Positions 7,492 to 14,811 of a stretch of DNA of 64,000 nt are shown piece after piece. The notes beneath the pieces were generated by a model. It had not been told where the DNA came from, did not search any database, and saw only the letters and a program-made list of their open reading frames with translations. The stretch comes from AR5 sp035762565 (GTDB lineage Bacteria; Methylomirabilota; Methylomirabilia; Rokubacteriales; CSP1-6), in contig DASTOJ010000206.1 in assembly GCA_035762565.1 (NCBI GenBank), forward strand, positions 9,620 through 73,619. Reading direction: 5' to 3'. Numbering within the stretch: position 1 is the stretch's first letter; each line of letters begins with the position of its first letter. The translations under genes were made by a program, and so were the position numbers.

Positions 7492-7532
7492 CGCCGGCCG
7501 AGCGTAACATCGGGGTGGGGGGAGAGCAAGAA

Positions 7533-8690
7533 ATGAGCCGTCGCATCTATCTCGATCACAATGCGTCGACGCCGGTGCACCCGGAGGTGTTGGCGGAGAT
7601 GCTGCCGTATTTCTCCGAGCGGTTCGGCAACCCGTCGAGCGCGCACGTTTTCGGCCGCGAGGCGCGGGCGGGGCTCGACACCGCGCGCGAACGGGTGGCG
7701 CGGTTCCTCCGGGTGGCGCCCGACGAGATCGTGTTCACCTCGGGCGGGACGGAGTCGGACAATCTCGGCGTGAAGGGCCTGGCGTGGGCGCGCGGGCGCG
7801 GCCACCTGATCACCTCCCGGGTCGAGCACCACGCGGTGCTCCGCGCCTGCCAGTGGCTGGAGAGCCAGGGCTTCGCGGTGACGTACCTCGGCGTCGACGA
7901 GCACGGCATGGTCGACCCCGACGACGTGAAGCGGGCCATCCGGCCCGACACGATCGGCATCTCGATCATGCACGCCAACAGCGAGGTCGGGACGCTCCAG
8001 CCGGTGGCCGCCATCGGTGCCCTCGCGCGCGAGCGCGGCGTGCCTTTCCACGTGGACGCCGTGCAGACCTTCGGCAAGCTCGACCTCGACGTCGCGGCCG
8101 CGCACATCGATCTGCTGTCGTTCTCGGGCCACAAGATCTACGGCCCCAAGGGCGTGGCCGGGCTCTGGATCCGCAAGGGCACGAAGACGGCCGCCGTCCA
8201 GCACGGCGGCGAGCACGAGCGCCGGCGGCGCGCCGGCACCGAGAACCTCCCCGGCATCGTCGGCCTCGGTAAGGCCGCGGAGATCCGGGCCCGGGACATG
8301 CACGAGGAGGCGCGGCGGCTGACGCCGCTGCGCGACCGGCTGTGGGAGGGCATCCAGGCCCGCGTGCCCGAGGTGCGCCTCAACGGCCATCCCACCGAGC
8401 GGCTGCCGGGGACGGCCAACATCTCGTTCCGCGGCGTCGAGTCGGAATCCGTCGTCCTCGGCCTGGATCTGAAGGGCATCGGCGTGTCGGCCGGCTCGGC
8501 CTGCACCACCGGCACCGTGGAGCCGTCCTACGTGCTGGTGGCCATGGGCCAGCCCCTCGACTGGGCGATGGGCGCCGTCCGTCACTCGCTGGGCCGCTCG
8601 ACGACGGGCGAGGACATCGACTACGTGATCGAGACGGTGGAACCGCTGGTGCGCAAGCTGCGGGCGGCGCTGCCCGTGGGCGCCGTATGA
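7533..8690 (+). CDS. Cysteine desulfurase, NifS/IscS class, catalytically complete
   Basis: 385 residues from ATG 7533, which has a well-spaced GGGGAGAG; an in-frame GTG at 7515 lacks one. All class I residues are present: His99 (VEHHAV) stacking on PLP, Asp and Gln of VDAVQ, Schiff-base Lys201 in SGHKIYGPKG, and the persulfide Cys324 in AGSACTTG. It removes sulfur from cysteine for Fe-S or other thiolations. It overlaps the IscU-like gene by four bases (ATGA) and is followed by cysE, so cysteine synthesis, desulfuration and a scaffold are linked. It is the only desulfurase in the window expected to be active. Confidence 0.92.
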   Translation: MSRRIYLDHNASTPVHPEVLAEMLPYFSERFGNPSSAHVFGREARAGLDTARERVARFLRVAPDEIVFTSGGTESDNLGVKGLAWARGRGHLITSRVEHHAVLRACQWLESQGFAVTYLGVDEHGMVDPDDVKRAIRPDTIGISIMHANSEVGTLQPVAAIGALARERGVPFHVDAVQTFGKLDLDVAAAHIDLLSFSGHKIYGPKGVAGLWIRKGTKTAAVQHGGEHERRRRAGTENLPGIVGLGKAAEIRARDMHEEARRLTPLRDRLWEGIQARVPEVRLNGHPTERLPGTANISFRGVESESVVLGLDLKGIGVSAGSACTTGTVEPSYVLVAMGQPLDWAMGAVRHSLGRSTTGEDIDYVIETVEPLVRKLRAALPVGAV

Positions 8691-9070
8691 GATACAGCCC
8701 GACGCTGCTCGACCACTTCCTCAACCCCCGCAACGCCGGGTTGATGCGGGAGCCCGACGGTACGGGCGTGGACGAATACGAGGGCTGCGGCGATCAGGCG
8801 CGCTTTTATCTGAGGGTGCGCGACGGTCACGTGGTCGAGGCGCGCTTCCAGACCTACGGGTGCGGCCCCACGATCGCCGCTGCCAGCGCGGCGAGCGAAC
8901 GCGTGACGGGACGCCTGGTGGAGGAGCTGGCGCACCTCAAGCCTCAAGAGATCGAGGACGCCGTGGACGGGTTGCCGGACGACCGCAAGCACGCCGCCGA
9001 CGTGGTCGCCGGCGCCCTGCGGGCGGCCGCGCTCGACGCGCTGCGGCGGCGGCAGGGAGGAGTGGCCTGA
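8687..9070 (+). CDS. IscU/NifU N-domain-like scaffold lacking the third cysteine
   Basis: 127 residues of IscU fold (LLDHFLNPRNAG opening). Cys34 and Asp36 of GCGD and Cys59 of YGCG are kept. At the position of the IscU His105-Cys106 pair the sequence reads RKHAAD, so His102 is kept but the Cys is Ala103. The LPPVK motif that HscA recognises is also missing (LPDDR instead). It may be a sulfur acceptor, or a scaffold with different cluster ligation. Its start overlaps the desulfurase stop and its stop overlaps the cysE start. Confidence 0.82.
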   Translation: MRYSPTLLDHFLNPRNAGLMREPDGTGVDEYEGCGDQARFYLRVRDGHVVEARFQTYGCGPTIAAASAASERVTGRLVEELAHLKPQEIEDAVDGLPDDRKHAADVVAGALRAAALDALRRRQGGVA

Positions 9071-9747
9071 TGTTCGAGGCGATCCGCAGTGACATCCGCA
9101 CCGTCATGGAGCGCGACCCGGCGGCCCGCTCACGATTCGAGGTCCTGCTCTGCTACCCCGGCGTCCACGCCCTGGCCAGTCACCGCTTCGCCAACCGGCT
9201 GTGGCGTGGCGGGTGGGCGGGCACCGCGCGCTTCGTGTCGCACGTGGCCCGGTTCCTCACCGGCATCGAGATCCATCCGGCGGCCCGCATCGGCCGCGGC
9301 CTGTTCATCGACCACGGCATGGGCATCGTGATCGGGGAGACCGCCGAGATCGGCGACAACGTGAGCCTGCTGCAAGGGGTCACGCTGGGCGGCACCAGCA
9401 CCCGCCGGGAGAAGCGCCACCCGACGCTACGGGACAACGTCATTGTCGGCGCCGGTGCCAAGATCATCGGCGCCATCACGGTCGGCGAGAACAGCCGGGT
9501 CGGGGCCGGCTCGGTCGTGGTGCGGGACGTGCCGCCCAACGCCGTCGTGGTCGGGGTCCCGGGCCGCGTCACCTCGAAGGACGGCCAGCGCGTGAGCGGG
9601 ATCGACATGAACATGACGGACCTGCCCGACCCGGTCAGCCGCGCGATCGAACAGCTGGTGGAGCGGATCCGCGGGCTGGAGGCCGACCTCGACAGCCTGC
9701 GCAAGCTCGTCGACCGCGACGGCCTCCACGGTGAGGAACGGCCCTGA
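9070..9747 (+). CDS. cysE: Serine O-acetyltransferase
   Basis: 225 residues, the short bacterial CysE form. It makes O-acetylserine, the precursor of cysteine. The left-handed beta-helix hexapeptide repeats run from about residue 70 to 175 and include the catalytic DHGMGIVIGET and the VTLGGTS/KRHPTL segment. The last 50 residues are an additional predicted helix (AIEQLVERIRGLEADLDSL) that could be a coiled coil. Overlap with the scaffold gene (TGATG) ties cysteine supply to the desulfurase pair. Confidence 0.93.
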   Translation: MFEAIRSDIRTVMERDPAARSRFEVLLCYPGVHALASHRFANRLWRGGWAGTARFVSHVARFLTGIEIHPAARIGRGLFIDHGMGIVIGETAEIGDNVSLLQGVTLGGTSTRREKRHPTLRDNVIVGAGAKIIGAITVGENSRVGAGSVVVRDVPPNAVVVGVPGRVTSKDGQRVSGIDMNMTDLPDPVSRAIEQLVERIRGLEADLDSLRKLVDRDGLHGEERP

Positions 9748-10304
9748 CCCGCGGGCAGGCCTGGTCACTGCTCACCGAGTTCACCCGGGGCGACGGCCTG
9801 CGCAAGCACGCCCACGCCGTCGAGACTTCGATGCGCGCCTACGCCGCCCGCTTCGGCGAGGACTCCGAGCGCTGGGGCATCGCCGGCATGCTCCACGACT
9901 TCGACTACGAGATGCACCCGCGCGCGCCCCAGCATCCGGTGAAGGGCGCCGAGATCCTCCTGGCTCGCGGCGTCGAGCGCGAGGTCGTCTACGCCATCCT
10001 CGCCCACGCCGACTACTCCGGCATGCCGCGCGTCTCCCGCCTGGACAAGGCCCTCTACGCCTGCGACGAGCTGACCGGCTTCGTCCACGCCTGCGCGCTG
10101 GTGCGGCCGGGCAAGGTGATCACGGGCCTCGAGGCCGCCTCGGTGCGTAAGAAGCTCAAGGACAAGGGGTTTGCCCGCACCGTGAACCGCGACGACGTCT
10201 ACCGAGGCGCTGCCGAGCTGGGCGTGGACCTCGACGCTCACATCGCCTTCGTCGTCGAGGCGCTGGCCACGGTCGCCCCCGAGATCGGCCTCGCGCGGGC
10301 CTGA
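9744..10304 (+). CDS. HD-domain phosphohydrolase, probable CTG start
   Basis: 186 residues from CTG at 9744. Family members begin with a helix equivalent to LLTEFTRGDGLRKHAHAVE, which here lies upstream of the first ATG (9831) and includes a metal-ligand His (His22). The frame has a TGA at 9752-9754 relative register (in-frame stop at 9732-9734) and no ATG, GTG or TTG before 9831. CTG follows GAGGAA and overlaps the cysE stop (CTGA). The HD motif is GMLHDFDY (His51-Asp52), with later ligands in AHADYS and DELTGFV. The substrate is unknown; the family contains nucleotidases and phosphodiesterases. Confidence 0.8.
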   Translation: MTRGQAWSLLTEFTRGDGLRKHAHAVETSMRAYAARFGEDSERWGIAGMLHDFDYEMHPRAPQHPVKGAEILLARGVEREVVYAILAHADYSGMPRVSRLDKALYACDELTGFVHACALVRPGKVITGLEAASVRKKLKDKGFARTVNRDDVYRGAAELGVDLDAHIAFVVEALATVAPEIGLARA

Positions 10305-10380
10305 GCGTGGCGCGCGGCCGTGCGCGCATCGGCATGATGGCCGCTGCAGACGCGGCCTTGCGTGATGGAGAGGACTTCTC

Positions 10381-10671
10381 ATGTGTCGAAACATCAAGAC
10401 TCTGCACAACTTCAAGCCACCGGCCACGGATGAAGAGATCCGGGCGTCATCCTTGCAGTTCGTCCGGAAGCTGAGCGGGTTCGCGCGGCCCTCCCGGGCC
10501 AACGAACCCGCGTTCGCGCTGGCCGTGGATCAGGTGGCGCAGGCGGCACGGAGCCTGCTGGATTCTCTCGTGACGAACGCTCCGCCTCGGGATCGCGGAG
10601 TCGAAGCGGTGAAGGCCCGCGCCCGGGCAGCGGTCCGCTTTCGCGCTCCCGGTGCGAGCCACGCCCCCTGA
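10381..10671 (+). CDS. DUF2277 family protein
   Basis: 96 residues. It opens MCRNIKTLHNF and contains the NEPAF and LLDSLVTNAPPRDR segments characteristic of DUF2277, a small family of unknown function in many high-GC bacteria. The core is about 85 residues and the final ten residues look non-conserved. It is a single gene with a GAGAGGA-type ribosome-binding site, upstream of dinB. No function can be proposed from sequence. Confidence 0.85.
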   Translation: MCRNIKTLHNFKPPATDEEIRASSLQFVRKLSGFARPSRANEPAFALAVDQVAQAARSLLDSLVTNAPPRDRGVEAVKARARAAVRFRAPGASHAP

Positions 10672-10697
10672 GCGACGATCGGATCAACCGGCGCGCC

Positions 10698-11858
10698 ATG
10701 TCCCGCGCGATCGCCCACATCGACATGGACGCGTTCTACGCGTCCGTCGAGCAGCGCGACCGGCCCGAGCTGCGAGGTCTTCCCGTCATCGTCGGCGCCG
10801 ATCCCCGGGGCCGCGGGGTGGTGTCGGCGGCCTCCTACGAGGCGCGCGTCCACGGCGTGCACTCCGCGATGCCGATCTCGAAGGCCTACCGGCTCTGCCC
10901 GCAGGGCGTCTACCTGCCGGTGGACATGACGAAGTACGCCGGCGTCTCGCGGGAGATCATGGCGATCCTCGGCGACTTCTCGCCACTGGTGGAGCCGGTG
11001 TCGGTGGACGAGGCGTTCGTGGACCTGACCGGGACGCAGACGCTGTGGGGTCCGCCGGCCGAGGCCGTGCGCCGGATCAAGGCGCGGATCCGCGCGGAGA
11101 CCGGGTTGACGGCCTCGGCGGGCCTGGCCTCGAACAAGTTCGTGGCCAAGGTGGGCTCCGACCTCGAGAAGCCGGACGGGCTGGTCGTGGTGCCGCCCGG
11201 CGAGGAGGCCGCCTTCCTGGCGCCGCTGCCGATCGAGCGGCTGTGGGGGGTCGGCAAGGCCACGGCCAGGGAGCTGGCCGCACTGGGCGTCACGACGATC
11301 GGCCAGCTTCAGGCGCTCTCACCCGGCGTGCTCGCCGCGCGCTTGGGCCCGCACGGGCCCGACCTCCGGGCGCTCGCGGTCGGTCGTGACGCGCGGCCCG
11401 TCGAGCCGTTCTCGCCGCCCAAGTCGATGGGCGCCGAGGAGACGTTCGAGCGGGACTGCCGGGACGTCGCGCGGCTGGAGGACACGCTGCGCGGCCAGGC
11501 CGAGCGGGTGGCGCGCGAGATGCGCGCCGAGGGGCTGGCGGCGTGCCGCGTGACGCTCAAGCTGCGGTGGGCGGACTTCCGCACGCTCACGCGCAGCCAC
11601 ACGGGCGATCCCACCCAGGACGGGCTCGAGATCTACCGGCGCGCCGCCGCCCTGCTCGCGCGCGAGCGCTTGATCCAGCCCGTCCGCCTCATCGGAGTGT
11701 CAGCCTCGACCTTCAGGCCGGAGGCGCGGGGTCAGCTCCCACTGCTCGATCCCGCCGCCGTGCGGCGGGAGCGGCTGGCCCGCGCCGTGGACCGCATCAC
11801 GGGACGCTTCGGCCGCTCGGCCATCCTGCCCGCCCGTCTCATCGACCGTCCCGAGTAA
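10698..11858 (+). CDS. dinB: DNA polymerase IV (Y family)
   Basis: 386 residues, normal length. The palm carries the metal-binding motifs IDMDAFYASVE at the start and SVDEAFVDLT at about residue 103. Thumb helix-hairpin-helix motifs (LWGVGKATA) follow, then the little-finger domain. It performs error-prone translesion synthesis. The C-terminus does not end in an obvious beta-clamp motif, although QLPLLD at about residue 348 could serve. No LexA-like site was recognised upstream. Confidence 0.93.
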   Translation: MSRAIAHIDMDAFYASVEQRDRPELRGLPVIVGADPRGRGVVSAASYEARVHGVHSAMPISKAYRLCPQGVYLPVDMTKYAGVSREIMAILGDFSPLVEPVSVDEAFVDLTGTQTLWGPPAEAVRRIKARIRAETGLTASAGLASNKFVAKVGSDLEKPDGLVVVPPGEEAAFLAPLPIERLWGVGKATARELAALGVTTIGQLQALSPGVLAARLGPHGPDLRALAVGRDARPVEPFSPPKSMGAEETFERDCRDVARLEDTLRGQAERVAREMRAEGLAACRVTLKLRWADFRTLTRSHTGDPTQDGLEIYRRAAALLARERLIQPVRLIGVSASTFRPEARGQLPLLDPAAVRRERLARAVDRITGRFGRSAILPARLIDRPE

Positions 11859-11869
11859 CGCGCCGCGCG

Positions 11870-11898
11870 TTGGGAACAGCGCGGGAGCGGTATATAAT
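11870..11898 (+). promoter_or_regulatory. Sigma-70 promoter of the Liv-type operon
   Basis: TTGGGA (11870-11875), 17-base spacer, TATAAT (11893-11898), the best -10 match in the window. It starts 11 bases after the dinB stop and lies 80 bases before the substrate-binding protein. It probably drives the whole uptake operon. Confidence 0.8.
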
Positions 11899-11977
11899 CC
11901 GCGCCACCATCGCGCGACTGAGGGATCATTCAGCCGCCAGCAAGTTCCGGGCACACCCGCTGAGGAGGACGCACGGC

Positions 11978-13180
11978 ATGAGGACCAAAGCACTCGCGCT
12001 CATCACGGCGCTGACCCTGGCGGTGGTGCCGCCGGCGTTCGCCCAGACCAGGGTGCCCGGTGTCACCGACACCGAGGTCACCGTCGGCCTCAGCATGCCG
12101 CTCTCGGGCGTCGCGGCGGCCTGGAGCAACACGGGCGTCGCCATGGAAGCCTGGGCCAGGCACGTCAACGAGCAGGGCGGGATCCACGGCCGCAAGCTCA
12201 AGGTCGTCATGAAGGACGACGGCTACAACCCGGGGCGGGCCGTCGCTAACATCCAGGAGATGCAGAACGACGTGTTCATGAACGTCGGCCTGCTCGGCTC
12301 CGCCATCCTCAACGCGGCCAAGGACAAGGTGGCCGAGGCCAGGCTGCTGACGATCAATCCCTACGGCAACCCGGCCATCTGGGCCAAGCAGCCGAAGGAC
12401 AAGCTCCGGTACGTTTTCGTCAACTACACCGACTACAACGACGAGGGCGAGTTCCTGGTCACCTTCGCGGCCACCAAGCTGGGCGCCAAGAAGGTGGCGG
12501 TCTTCCACCAGAACGACGAGTACGGCAAGGGAGGGCTGGAGGGCGTCACCCGCGGCCTCAAGGCCCTGGGCGGTAAGGCGACGCTGGCCGCCGCGGTCTC
12601 CTACGAGATCACCGACCGCGAGCTGGGCACGCACGCGCTCAAGCTGAAGGACTCCGGCGCCGACACGGTGATCCTCTACCCGACGATCACGCACGGCGCC
12701 AACGTGATCAAGGAGATGGCCAAGGCCGGCTACCGGCCCAAGCTGGTCGCCTCGTTCCCGCTCGGCGACTACCTGATCATGTACCGGCTGCTGGGCGATC
12801 TCTGGGAGGGCGCCCACTTCAGCATCCTGTCGGGCGCGGCCGTGGCCGGCGACCCGGCGGGCAAGAAGGTGCTCGACGTCCTCACCAAGCAGGAGCCCAA
12901 GCTGGTCGGCAAGGAGAACACCGCGCTGGCCGGCGTCACGGCAATGATCCTGGCCGTGGAGGGCCTGAACCGGGCCGGCAAGAACCTGACGCGCGACTCG
13001 TACGTGGAGGCGATGGAAGGCCTCAAGGGGTTCACCGCCCAGGGGCTCACCCCGCCGATCACGTTCGGACCCAACCGGCGGCATGGCCTCAACGCGCTAC
13101 GGCTGCTGCGGGCGGTCAAGGCGGCGGACAGCTCCTACGCGGAGGTGGTCCCACCCCAGATCTTCCAGCCGCATTTTTGA
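11978..13180 (+). CDS. ABC transporter substrate-binding protein, LivK/Peripla_BP_6 type
   Basis: 400 residues. A signal peptide of about 22 residues (MRTKALALITALTLAVV... ending PAFA before QT) exports it to the periplasm. The mature protein is a type I periplasmic binding fold (IGLSMPLSG-like opening, NEQGGIHGRKLKVV, NDEYGKGG). The ATG at 11978 follows TGAGGAGGA. With the LivGFMH genes downstream it forms a branched-chain-amino-acid-type importer. The interleaved acyl-CoA synthetase suggests the ligand may be a carboxylic acid and not an amino acid. A GC hairpin follows the stop. Confidence 0.9.
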   Translation: MRTKALALITALTLAVVPPAFAQTRVPGVTDTEVTVGLSMPLSGVAAAWSNTGVAMEAWARHVNEQGGIHGRKLKVVMKDDGYNPGRAVANIQEMQNDVFMNVGLLGSAILNAAKDKVAEARLLTINPYGNPAIWAKQPKDKLRYVFVNYTDYNDEGEFLVTFAATKLGAKKVAVFHQNDEYGKGGLEGVTRGLKALGGKATLAAAVSYEITDRELGTHALKLKDSGADTVILYPTITHGANVIKEMAKAGYRPKLVASFPLGDYLIMYRLLGDLWEGAHFSILSGAAVAGDPAGKKVLDVLTKQEPKLVGKENTALAGVTAMILAVEGLNRAGKNLTRDSYVEAMEGLKGFTAQGLTPPITFGPNRRHGLNALRLLRAVKAADSSYAEVVPPQIFQPHF

Positions 13181-13181
13181 G

Positions 13182-13209
13182 TCGGAGGGGCCTCGACGGC
13201 CCCCTCCGA
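13182..13209. terminator. GC hairpin after the substrate-binding protein gene
   Basis: TCGGAGGGGCC pairs with GGCCCCCTCCGA (one bulged base) around a 5-base TCGAC loop, starting right after the stop. The same design, TCGGAGGGG-YCCGTCGAG-RCCCCTCCGA, is found at 36140-36170. It probably attenuates readthrough, so the binding protein is made in excess over the membrane components, or it protects the mRNA 3' end. Confidence 0.6.
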
Positions 13210-13282
13210 TGCCTCCCCCGGGAGGATGGCGGCGGCAAGCCGGCGCTCGAAAGCGGTCTGCAAATGGACGGCGTGCGACGCG

Positions 13283-14035
13283 ATGGGTGATCTGCTGGAG
13301 GTGCGCAAGCTCTCGCTGCAGTTTGGGGGGATCCAGGCGCTGCAGGAGGTGTCCGTCTCGGTCGCGGAGGGTGAGACGTGCGCGGTGATCGGGCCGAACG
13401 GCTCGGGGAAGACGTCGCTCTTCAACTGCATCACCGGGATCTACCAGCCCACGTCGGGATCGATCACGTTCCGCGATGAGGGGATGCTCGGGCGCTCGCC
13501 CGACTCGGTGGCCGCGCTCGGCATCGCGCGCACGTTCCAGAACCTCCGGCTCTTCCACAACATGACGGTCCTGGACAACCTCATGGTGGGACGGCATCGG
13601 CACTTCGAGCGGAGCTTCCTGGCGGTCGTGCTGCGAGGGCGCGCCGAGGAGATCCGCCACCGCCGCCGGTGCGAGGAGATCATCGAGTTCCTCGACCTGG
13701 AGCCGGTCCGCAAGACGCGGGTCGCCGACTGCCCGTACGGCGTCCAGAAGCGGGTGGAGCTGGGCAGGGCGCTGGCCACCGAGCCGGGGCTGCTGCTGCT
13801 CGACGAGCCGGTGTCGGGGCTGACCCAGGAGGAGAAGGAGGAGTTCTCCTACTGGATCCACGAGATCCGCGGGCGCTTCGCGATCACCGTGCTGCTGGTC
13901 GAGCACGATCTGCGCGTGGCCTCCCGCCTGGCCAGCCGCATGGTGGCGCTCGATCACGGCGTGAAGATCGCCGAGGGCACCCCGGCCGAGGTCCAGCGCC
14001 ACCCCGACGTCATCAGGGCCTACCTCGGCGAGTAG
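13283..14035 (+). CDS. ABC transporter ATP-binding protein, LivG type
   Basis: 250 residues from ATG 13283, where the conserved domain begins (LLEVRKLSLQFGG). An in-frame ATG at 13226 would add 19 non-homologous residues encoded by the repeat-like gap. Walker A is GPNGSGKTS, the Q-loop lies in RTFQNLRLF, and Walker B is LLLLDEPVSGL with the H-loop in VEHDL. The signature region reads PYGVQKRVELGRAL, a LivG-like replacement for canonical SGGQ. It powers import with LivF, LivM and LivH. Confidence 0.9.
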   Translation: MGDLLEVRKLSLQFGGIQALQEVSVSVAEGETCAVIGPNGSGKTSLFNCITGIYQPTSGSITFRDEGMLGRSPDSVAALGIARTFQNLRLFHNMTVLDNLMVGRHRHFERSFLAVVLRGRAEEIRHRRRCEEIIEFLDLEPVRKTRVADCPYGVQKRVELGRALATEPGLLLLDEPVSGLTQEEKEEFSYWIHEIRGRFAITVLLVEHDLRVASRLASRMVALDHGVKIAEGTPAEVQRHPDVIRAYLGE

Positions 14036-14037
14036 GC

Positions 14038-14811
14038 ATGGCACTTCTCGAGATCACCTCGATCGAGACCCTCTACTTCGACCGGATCTACGCCTTGTTC
14101 GGCGTCTCACTCGAGGTGCAGGAGGGCGGGATCTTCACCGTGCTGGGACCGAACGGGGCGGGCAAGACGACACTGCTGCGCACGATCGCCGGCCTCCTGC
14201 GCGACCAGCCCAAGAAGGGCGAGATCCGGTTCGCGGGCCGGCGCATCGACGGCTGGCAGCCCGAGGCCATCGCGCGCCTGGGGGTCGTCTACGTTCCGGA
14301 GGACCGGGGGCTGTTCAAGGAGCTGACCGTGGCCGAGAACCTCGAGCTGGGCCTGTGGGGCCGCCGCGACCCAGGCGTCCGCGGCGACCTCGACTTCGTC
14401 CACGCGATGTTTCCCATCCTGAAAGAGCGGGCGCGGCAGGAGGCGGAGACGCTGTCGGGTGGCGAGCAGCAGATGCTCGCGCTGGGCCGGGCGATGCTGC
14501 GGCGGCCGCGCCTCCTGATGCTGGACGAGCCCTCGCTGGGCCTGGCCCCACGCATCGCCCGGACCGTCTACGAGGCGCTGGGCGCGATCAGCAAGACGGG
14601 CACCACGATCCTGCTCGTCGAGCAGAACGCCCGGCTGGCGCTGAGCGTGGCTCAGCGCGGCGCGATCCTCGAGGCCGGGCGCGTCGTGCTGGAAGGGACC
14701 GCCGACGAGCTGCAGGCCAACGACGACGTCCGCGAGGTCTATCTCGGCGTCGGCGGCGCCGAGACGCCCGCCCGGGGCTGGCGGCTCTATCGCAAGCGGA
14801 GGAGATGGTGA
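14038..14811 (+). CDS. ABC transporter ATP-binding protein, LivF type
   Basis: 257 residues. Walker A GPNGAGKTT, signature LSGGEQQMLALGRAM, Walker B LLMLDEPSLGLAP and a H-loop replaced by VEQNA, all typical of LivF. It starts two bases after the livG-like stop, and its stop overlaps the acyl-CoA synthetase start (TGATG). Slightly extended C-terminus (RGWRLYRKRRRW) rich in basic residues. Confidence 0.92.
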   Translation: MALLEITSIETLYFDRIYALFGVSLEVQEGGIFTVLGPNGAGKTTLLRTIAGLLRDQPKKGEIRFAGRRIDGWQPEAIARLGVVYVPEDRGLFKELTVAENLELGLWGRRDPGVRGDLDFVHAMFPILKERARQEAETLSGGEQQMLALGRAMLRRPRLLMLDEPSLGLAPRIARTVYEALGAISKTGTTILLVEQNARLALSVAQRGAILEAGRVVLEGTADELQANDDVREVYLGVGGAETPARGWRLYRKRRRW

